In this document: piece after piece, positions 11,668 through 15,892 of the stretch
Layout: each line of letters opens with the position of its first letter
Position numbering within the stretch: position 1 is the stretch's first letter
Program-made: the position numbers and the translations under genes
The notes under the pieces: model-generated
What the model saw: only the letters and a program-made list of their open reading frames with translations
What the model was told of the DNA's origin: nothing
Databases searched by the model: none
DNA from: an uncultured Bacilli bacterium
GTDB taxonomy: Bacteria; Bacillota_I; Bacilli_A; RF39; UBA660
Length of the DNA stretch: 15,892 nt
Direction: 5' to 3'
NCBI GenBank assembly: GCA_947625005.1
Contig: CANQNA010000017.1
Location: 1 to 15,892, forward strand

Positions 11668-12045
11668 ATGAAAACTTTTAATTTAGAAAAAGCAAAAGCA
11701 GGTAAACTTGTATGTGATGAAATGAACAATGATGTAAGAATAATTTGTTATAACAGACAAGATAAAGAAACACCTACATATCCCATTGTTGCATTGCATT
11801 TACATAATAGTAAGGAATATATAAATACACATTTAATTGATGGTAAAGCAGACTCTCAAGGTTCATCTCCATATGATTTATTTATGAAAACACAAAAGAA
11901 GGAAGGATGGATAAACTTATACAAAAAACATAATGGAACCCTTGAAACTAGTGTAATAACTTATCCATCTAAAGATGTAGCATTTAGAAATAGAAATACT
12001 ATAGATAATTGTATAGACACTATTAAAATAGAATGGGAGGAATAA
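11668..12045 (+). CDS. Conserved-looking small phage protein of unknown function (125 aa)
   Basis: The start MKTFNLEKAKAGKLVCDEM, then VRIICYNRQDKETPTYPIVAL and a later INTHLIDGKADSQGSSPYDL, is a pattern I have seen in small proteins of Bacteroidota phages: a beta-rich domain beginning F(N/D)LE-x-A-x-x-G-x-x-V followed by an ARIIC-like strand and a 'DGK' hairpin. Their function is unknown to me. The C-terminal half (EGWINLYKKHNGTLETSVITY) contains more strands. The reading frame ends in a GGAGGAA stretch that serves as the ribosome-binding site for the next gene. Confidence 0.7.
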   Translation: MKTFNLEKAKAGKLVCDEMNNDVRIICYNRQDKETPTYPIVALHLHNSKEYINTHLIDGKADSQGSSPYDLFMKTQKKEGWINLYKKHNGTLETSVITYPSKDVAFRNRNTIDNCIDTIKIEWEE

Positions 12046-12046
12046 T

Positions 12047-12304
12047 ATGTTAAAAATAAATGGTGTCAAAGAAAAACCTAAGTCTTTAAATGATATTTGT
12101 TCATTTGTATTATTAACATCTCAATCAACAAATGCTAATTTTGCAAAAGGAGATATTCTTATGATCACATCTGCATCCTTCAACACAGTAACAGTTATTA
12201 ATTTCACACAACAAACTTATGTTGAACTTACTGAAAAAGAAAGTTTACAAGTATGTGCAACACCTTATGAAGGAGTATTAACTTTAGAAAATAGTTATGA
12301 TTAA
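12047..12304 (+). CDS. Hypothetical protein (85 aa)
   Basis: Not recognised. A small beta-rich protein (ICSFVLLTSQSTNANFAKGD, ILMITSASFNTVTVINFTQQ, TYVELTEKESLQVCATPYEG) without membrane segments or zinc motifs, possibly a small barrel. The ATG at 12047 follows GGGAGGAATAAT, the best ribosome-binding site in the cassette, lying at the 3' end of the preceding gene, which suggests coupled and efficient translation. Confidence 0.7.
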   Translation: MLKINGVKEKPKSLNDICSFVLLTSQSTNANFAKGDILMITSASFNTVTVINFTQQTYVELTEKESLQVCATPYEGVLTLENSYD

Positions 12305-12481
12305 ATGCACTGTAGCTAATTATTACCACAAGGAATAAGAGAAAAATGGTGTTGCAAACATGATTGGGAAGAGATCAAAAAGATAAGAGTGTTTAATGAG
12401 TTTAGTGATATTATTCCTGATCATTATGAATATCTATTTAAATGTAAAAAATGTGGCAAATTTAAAAAGAAAAAACTTTAA
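12297..12481 (+). pseudogene. Small zinc-finger protein gene with a frameshift
   Basis: An ATG at 12297 overlaps the previous stop and reads MIKCTVANYYHKE before TAA. In the -1 frame the sequence then continues without a start codon as REKWCCKHDWEEIKKIRVFN and HYEYLFKCKKCGKFKKKKL to TAA at 12481. A CC-K-H pair near the start and a later C-x-x-C-G-K form a likely zinc site, a pattern (CKH-W-E...YLFKCKKCGK) common in small phage proteins. One inserted base near 12335 would restore a protein of about 60 aa. The more 5' start of an overlapping frame at 12396 is incompatible with this coding and is rejected. Confidence 0.6.
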
Positions 12482-12491
12482 ATTATTTATT

Positions 12492-12680
12492 ATGAAAGAA
12501 AAAGATTATTTAAAAATGATGGATTTTAGTAAACCAAAACCAGGTTTTAACTATTGTTTAGGATGGAAAGAAGCTTCTATTATTGAAGATAAAAAAGAAG
12601 ATTATGGTTTTGTAGAAGTTTCTACAGAAGAAATTAAAAGAAGACTTAAAAATAAACAGTATTATGATAATATTATTTAA
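12492..12680 (+). CDS. Small hypothetical protein (62 aa)
   Basis: The ATG at 12492 is chosen because the longer frame starting at 12396 would run through the zinc-finger coding region and has an unnatural N-terminus. The protein is charged and soluble: MKEKDYLKMMDFSKPKPGFN, then YCLGWKEASIIEDKKEDYGF, ending in a basic helix EEIKRRLKNKQYY. It is not recognised. It overlaps the next gene by 17 bp. Confidence 0.65.
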   Translation: MKEKDYLKMMDFSKPKPGFNYCLGWKEASIIEDKKEDYGFVEVSTEEIKRRLKNKQYYDNII

Positions 12681-13248
12681 TAAAGATAAATTGCTAAAAC
12701 TAGATCATAGAGAGGAAAGGATAGGAGCTAATGATTGGATATATTTTCCTCTCTATCAATTTATGATTTGGAATGGTAATCTTATTAGAAGAAATACAGA
12801 CTATTTCTATATGCAGAGATATAGTGAACTGTCTAAACAGTATATTATATATTCAAAACCTTTAGTATCTTTTTCTAAAAAATATTTAGGATTTGGTGAT
12901 GATTCAACTTTTAGGTTCCCTATTATTTTTCCAAAATTTCCAGTAAAAGATATTTTATATTTAAAAGAATATGAAGTTCTAAAGTCTAGTTTAAACAGTT
13001 ATATTCAAGATAAAGAGGGAAGGTTCACTATTTTTAGAGTTGAAAGAAGAGGTGAATATGATGACCATTCCTTAGATATTTTTGATTTGGCTCAATATAA
13101 ACAAATTCATCTTGAAAGTAAACTTGGAGAAAAACTTAAAAGAGATTATTTTTCTTATTATACTAACATAACTAGTTATGTACAAAGTAGAATAGAAGAA
13201 ACTCTTGAAGAGAAAGAAATAGATCCTTTAGTTATTATAATTTCATGA
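12664..13248 (+). CDS. Hypothetical protein (194 aa)
   Basis: I do not recognise this protein. It is rich in Tyr, Phe and Ile, with mixed strands and helices (RIGANDWIYFPLYQFMIWNG, FRFPIIFPKFPVKDILYLKE) and a C-terminal helical stretch with EETLEEKEIDPLVIIIS. There is no signal peptide and no metal-binding motif. It starts inside the previous gene and ends 1 bp before the ATG of the next frame (TGA then ATG at 13250). It is one of a run of unrecognised, similar-sized genes (12664, 13250, 13763). Confidence 0.7.
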   Translation: MIILFNKDKLLKLDHREERIGANDWIYFPLYQFMIWNGNLIRRNTDYFYMQRYSELSKQYIIYSKPLVSFSKKYLGFGDDSTFRFPIIFPKFPVKDILYLKEYEVLKSSLNSYIQDKEGRFTIFRVERRGEYDDHSLDIFDLAQYKQIHLESKLGEKLKRDYFSYYTNITSYVQSRIEETLEEKEIDPLVIIIS

Positions 13249-13249
13249 A

Positions 13250-13766
13250 ATGTTAGCACTGTATGTTTTAAATCTTAAAGAATTCTTTAACCCTGAAAAA
13301 AAGAATAAGAATGTTTTTAATACTAAATTTGAAGACTTTTTTATACAATCATATTTGCATTACAATACAAAAAAAAGAAGTTCTTACTAATATTTTTTAT
13401 CAAGATATAACATATCCTCTATCTTATCTTTATCAAATATCTAAAGACTATTATCTTTTAACAGTGCCAATTTGTTTTGAAACTGAACCTTTGAGAAATA
13501 TTCTACCACATGAGGTTAAAAGTGATCTTCTTTTTGAAACTAAAATTAATAAAATTAAACTGGTAAATAGTAAAACTTGGTTTTTATTTAAAGGACCATG
13601 TAAGATTTTTCCAATGTTAACTCTAGAAATTAATTATAGTTTCACAGATTATTTATTAACTTTAAATGAAGCAATAGTAATGAGATATTATTCTGAAAGT
13701 GTTAGAGACATCAACTTAAAAGCTATTTTGGAAGAACTAGGTACTAATGTAATTAGATTATCATGA
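13250..13766 (+). pseudogene. Hypothetical gene split by a one-base shift in an A8 run
   Basis: ATG at 13250 opens MLALYVLNLKEFFNPEKKNK and continues through FEDFFIQSYLHYNTKK to TAA at 13390. After the run of eight A at 13369-13376, the +1 frame continues coherently (EVLTNIFYQDITYPLSYLYQ) to the stop at 13766. With seven A the two parts would form one protein of about 170 aa. The alternative start at 13311 gives an implausible hydrophobic N-terminus made from the wrong frame. Function is unknown. Coding of the second part is well supported by length and by its ATGA overlap with the next gene. The shift could be real, corrected by polymerase slippage on A8, or an assembly error. Confidence 0.6.
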
Positions 13767-14392
13767 AAAGTTTTGAATTTTATTTAGTAAATAAAAAGCA
13801 TTTAGAAGACTTAATATTCCACAAACAATTTTTAACATCTGCAACAGGTCAACCTTTTATGGTATATAAAAAACTGAAATTAAGAGTAAATCCTCCAAAA
13901 CTATTTATAGAGAACAACCAAAAAACATATGTAGGTAGCATTTGTCCCAGCCTATTAAAAATTTTAGATTTTTATATTGTCTCAAAAAATAGAACAAGTA
14001 TGGAAAAATTTTACTATTATAAAAATCTCAAATCTCAAAAACCAATAAAAAGACTTGTATTACATATAAACACAAAACATATTGAGATTTTAGATAGTAA
14101 AGTTGATTATGAAGCTTATAATAAATTTCCAGTAGAAGCTTCAATTTTAGAGCATTTAAAAGGAGGAAGGCACTTAATAACTAGTGTCACACCTAATTCT
14201 TATAGAGAAAGGATAATACAAAATTATTTTCATTGTACAGAAAATAAGGATTTTAAATTGTTTGAAGGAATATTTATTTCTAGATTTTTAAAATATTCAA
14301 AAATTACTCCTATTAATTTTAGTGAGTTACTTGAAGAGAATAATATTTCTACAGAAGAACCCATTATTTATGTAAAAATATGTTTGGATTAA
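13763..14392 (+). CDS. Hypothetical protein (209 aa)
   Basis: I do not recognise this protein. It is basic (about 15% Lys) with alternating strands and helices (MKSFEFYLVNKKHLEDLIFH, KRLVLHINTKHIEILDSKVD, FSELLEENNISTEEPIIYVK) and no membrane segments. Its start overlaps the previous frame by ATGA and its end overlaps the next gene by 13 bp. Together with the 12664 and 13250 genes it forms a block of comparable proteins; I see no clear sequence repeat among them. Confidence 0.7.
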   Translation: MKSFEFYLVNKKHLEDLIFHKQFLTSATGQPFMVYKKLKLRVNPPKLFIENNQKTYVGSICPSLLKILDFYIVSKNRTSMEKFYYYKNLKSQKPIKRLVLHINTKHIEILDSKVDYEAYNKFPVEASILEHLKGGRHLITSVTPNSYRERIIQNYFHCTENKDFKLFEGIFISRFLKYSKITPINFSELLEENNISTEEPIIYVKICLD

Positions 14393-14601
14393 AAGATTTA
14401 TTAGAAGGTAAACACTACATAGTAGAAAGAAAAACTACTGGGGAACAATTAGAAATTATTGTTTTAAAAAAAGTTGTTACATTATTTTCAAAATCTAATA
14501 CTGCCCAAATTTATTGGATAAATGATGATTCTAAATGTTGGGTTAACAGTAGTAATTTTGATAGAATGTATGAAATATTGTATGAAATAAAAGAAAGTTA
14601 A
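14380..14601 (+). CDS. Small hypothetical protein (73 aa)
   Basis: Not recognised. A small protein with strands (YIVERKTTGEQLEIIVLKKV, NTAQIYWINDDSKCWVNSSN) followed by a C-terminal helix DRMYEILYEIKES, an alpha/beta mini-domain. It starts inside the preceding gene and is separated by one base from the next, consistent with coupled translation. Confidence 0.65.
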   Translation: MFGLKDLLEGKHYIVERKTTGEQLEIIVLKKVVTLFSKSNTAQIYWINDDSKCWVNSSNFDRMYEILYEIKES

Positions 14602-14602
14602 T

Positions 14603-14887
14603 ATGAAAAAGAAAATTAAAGTAATTTGTCTCACAAACAAATATAAAAATTTTAAAATGGGTCAAGATGTGACTGAAGGTTTTAGATATATTCAAGATAT
14701 AAAACCCATAAAAATAGATAATGGAAAGAAAACTTATATTTCCACTGTAGAACAAATTCATAAAGAACATCTTCATAATATAAAGAAAGCAGAATTAAAA
14801 TGTTTTCATTATATTAGTATTCAAAATCCTAAAACTAAAAATGTTCAACTATATTCTTTAAAAAACTTCAAAATTATTTATAAATGA
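14603..14887 (+). CDS. Small basic hypothetical protein (94 aa)
   Basis: Not recognised. It is highly basic, begins MKKKIKVICLTNKYKNFKMG and ends with a predicted strand pair FHYISIQNPKTKNVQLYSLKN. The charge suggests nucleic-acid or ribosome contact, without a motif to define it. Its stop overlaps the next start (ATGA at 14884). Confidence 0.65.
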   Translation: MKKKIKVICLTNKYKNFKMGQDVTEGFRYIQDIKPIKIDNGKKTYISTVEQIHKEHLHNIKKAELKCFHYISIQNPKTKNVQLYSLKNFKIIYK

Positions 14888-15156
14888 CTGTAGAAGAATT
14901 CTTAAAGAAAGATTTTCCTAGTGTGGGTAGAGAAAGTATTTTATTTCTTTTTAAAGGAAGAGTCTGTGCTACTGGAATAGGGCCTTATTTAGTTGTTGAA
15001 AAAACTTACAGTAATTGTTTGTTTTTACCAGGAATTGCACAAAATTTTGATAAAGAAGGTTTATTAAAATTCTTAAACTATCAATATGGTTTTATTCCCA
15101 AAACTATTTATTTATTAAATTCTATTATAAAAGAATTTGAAGATGAATTATTATGA
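14884..15156 (+). CDS. Small hypothetical protein (90 aa), possible paralogue of the next gene
   Basis: Starts MTVEEFLKKDFPSVGRESIL, then FLFKGRVCATGIGPYLVVEK and a helical end TIYLLNSIIKEFEDELL. The opening M-T-x-E-x-F-x-x-x-D-F-x-x-x-G and the following strand resemble the start of the downstream 93-aa protein (MTYEQFKELDFNNLGECTFI), suggesting a tandem duplication that has diverged. Function unknown. Confidence 0.65.
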   Translation: MTVEEFLKKDFPSVGRESILFLFKGRVCATGIGPYLVVEKTYSNCLFLPGIAQNFDKEGLLKFLNYQYGFIPKTIYLLNSIIKEFEDELL

Positions 15157-15434
15157 CTTATGAACAATTTAAAGAATTAGATTTTAACAATCTAGGAGAA
15201 TGTACTTTTATTTGTATATGTGAAAGGCCTGATAAAACAAAATTTATAACCCCTATAAATTGGGATGGTAGTAGTTTTTCTATAATAGGAAGTGACTGTT
15301 GCTATTATCTTGAAAATGAAATTTTTGAAGTTTTAGAAGAAGATTTTGATTGGGGTACAAATAAAACTATAAAAATAAAAGTTTTAAAAGTGATTCCTGG
15401 AAAAGTTATAATAGAAGAATATTTAGAAAACTGA
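15153..15434 (+). CDS. Small hypothetical protein (93 aa), possible paralogue of the previous gene
   Basis: Begins MTYEQFKELDFNNLGECTFI and continues with strands (CICERPDKTKFITPINWDG, FSIIGSDCCYYLENEIFEVL) and a beta-rich end IKIKVLKVIPGKVIIEEYL. It has several cysteines (GECTFICIC, DCCYY) without a clear zinc pattern. It overlaps the previous gene by ATGA and shares its N-terminal pattern. It is followed by about 60 bp with no supported ORF before the nuclease-like gene. Confidence 0.65.
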   Translation: MTYEQFKELDFNNLGECTFICICERPDKTKFITPINWDGSSFSIIGSDCCYYLENEIFEVLEEDFDWGTNKTIKIKVLKVIPGKVIIEEYLEN

Positions 15435-15495
15435 TGTTTAATGCCACATAATCTTATTTTAGTTACCTTATTGAGTGGAGATATGAAGGGTAGAA

Positions 15496-15892
15496 ATGGT
15501 AACAAGGCAACAAGCATGGAAATATGGTAAAGAATGGGAAGATGTTATGATGAAAATTCATCAAGACTATTTTAAAGGAGAAGTAAAAAAAGCTTCAATA
15601 AAAGAAGATATGTTTAATCATATAGACTTTTGGTGGAGAAAAGATTCTAATAGTCCTTGGGTTAGTTATGACATCAAAGCATTAAAAAGAGCTAGAAGAT
15701 CAACAGGTCTTTTAGATGGAACTATACATTGGATTGAGGTTTTAAATGTGAGAGGTAATCCTGGATGGATATATGGTAAAGAAGATTTTGTAATATTTGC
15801 AACAGAAGAAACAGCTATATATGTACAAACAAAGAAATTACCTCCTTATATAGAAGCTAAAATTAAAGGTAAAGAACTAGTATATGATACTC
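15496..15892 (+). CDS. PD-(D/E)XK nuclease-like protein, 3' end outside the window
   Basis: 132 codons from ATG at 15496 to the right edge without a stop. The sequence fits the restriction-endonuclease-like fold: Asp44 in FNHIDFWWR, then SPWVSYDIKA with Asp59-x-Lys61, an Arg-rich helix LKRARRS, and the following strand with WIEVLNVRGNPGWIYGKEDF. This (D...D-x-K, then W-(V/I)-E-...-N-x-x-G-x-x-GW-x-YG-K-x-D) is a pattern I associate with phage nucleases of the Holliday-junction-resolvase or VRR-like type. It probably cuts DNA during recombination or host DNA degradation. The call is by motif reading. The start is upstream of a well-conserved helix, and no upstream in-frame ATG precedes the TGA at about 15484. 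Confidence 0.6.
   Translation, partial: MVTRQQAWKYGKEWEDVMMKIHQDYFKGEVKKASIKEDMFNHIDFWWRKDSNSPWVSYDIKALKRARRSTGLLDGTIHWIEVLNVRGNPGWIYGKEDFVIFATEETAIYVQTKKLPPYIEAKIKGKELVYDT

Noticed and set aside
12396..12491. Longer start at 12396 for the 62-aa gene
   Set aside because: This extension overlaps the zinc-finger coding frame and has an unnatural Ile/Leu/Asn-rich N-terminus; the ATG at 12492 is a better start.
13311..13390. Start at 13311 for the gene ending at 13766
   Set aside because: The N-terminal residues from this start come from a different frame than the coherent coding that begins at 13250.
15434..15495. 29-codon ORF starting near 15441 between the paralogue pair and the nuclease gene
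   Set aside because: It overlaps the nuclease start in another frame and has no coding character.
8594..15517. Minus-strand ORFs at 8594-8815, 9501-9758, 10644-10844, 14543-14776 and 15305-15517
   Set aside because: Each is antisense to a better-supported plus-strand gene, has low-complexity hydrophobic sequence, and lacks operon context.
1..15892. tRNA or rRNA genes
   Set aside because: No cloverleaf with a GTTCGAATC-type T-loop was seen on either strand; sequences such as TTCAAATC near 8495 have no matching stems.
1..15892. Stop-codon reassignment (TAG or TGA read as an amino acid), known in some crAss-like phages
   Set aside because: TAG, TGA and TAA all end genes here at sensible positions (for example TAG at 7806, 9527 and 11312; TGA at 6715 and 13248), directly followed by hairpins or the next start, and none interrupts a conserved domain.

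Overview
The window looks like part of a large, very AT-rich tailed-phage genome infecting Bacteroidota, most probably a crAss-like phage (Crassvirales) or a close relative. Three things point this way. The terminase large subunit has the N-terminal and ATPase sequence character of that group. Two minus-strand promoters fit the Bacteroides primary-sigma pattern (TTTG or CTTG, 20-bp spacer, TAnnTTTG with TATCTTTG). The rest is an array of tiny, overlapping, mostly unrecognisable AT-rich genes with standard stop codons. Taxonomy is an inference from recalled family features; no search was run.

Left arm (1-6094, minus strand): a packaging/assembly operon read leftwards from a promoter at about 5270-5300. 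In transcription order it encodes a 51-aa protein, a zinc-ribbon protein, a 106-aa protein, a winged-helix-like protein, an HU/IHF-like protein, a GroES/gp31-like co-chaperonin, a 191-aa protein and the terminase large subunit (terL), which runs off the left edge. The terL frame is interrupted by two inteins. One splits the Walker A motif between Lys and Ser and has class 3 (Trp-Cys-Thr) features with Met at position 1 and a decayed endonuclease. The other sits in the downstream TGG motif, is class 1, and carries an apparently intact two-motif LAGLIDADG endonuclease. An intrinsic terminator whose loop contains the co-chaperonin stop codon separates that gene from the terL end of the operon. 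Upstream of the operon promoter lie a 162-aa gene, a frameshifted partial duplicate of its start, and a 55-aa ORF with its own Bacteroides-type promoter.

Centre (about 6095-8060, plus strand): a divergent switch region followed by very small ORFs and dense non-coding structure. It holds a 20-bp-arm hairpin, an 11-bp-stem terminator-like hairpin, two copies of a 41-bp inverted repeat with a TATAAT-like core, three copies of a TTTATATG...CATATAAA palindrome, a 54-bp pure A/T tract, and two copies of a 36-bp leader motif placed 36 and 31 bp before start codons. This is the best candidate for a control region or replication origin.

Right arm (8059 to end, plus strand): two better-separated genes with hairpins (8059, and 8613 with an acidic tail and a textbook terminator), then a tightly packed cassette from 9270 to the right edge. 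The cassette includes an apparently fused 419-aa gene with a Met-rich C-terminal half, a two-helix membrane protein, a small zinc-finger gene, many unrecognised overlapping genes, and a truncated PD-(D/E)XK-like nuclease at the edge. At least three genes in the cassette look broken by single-base frameshifts, one of them in an A8 run. These may be decay, slippage or assembly indels.
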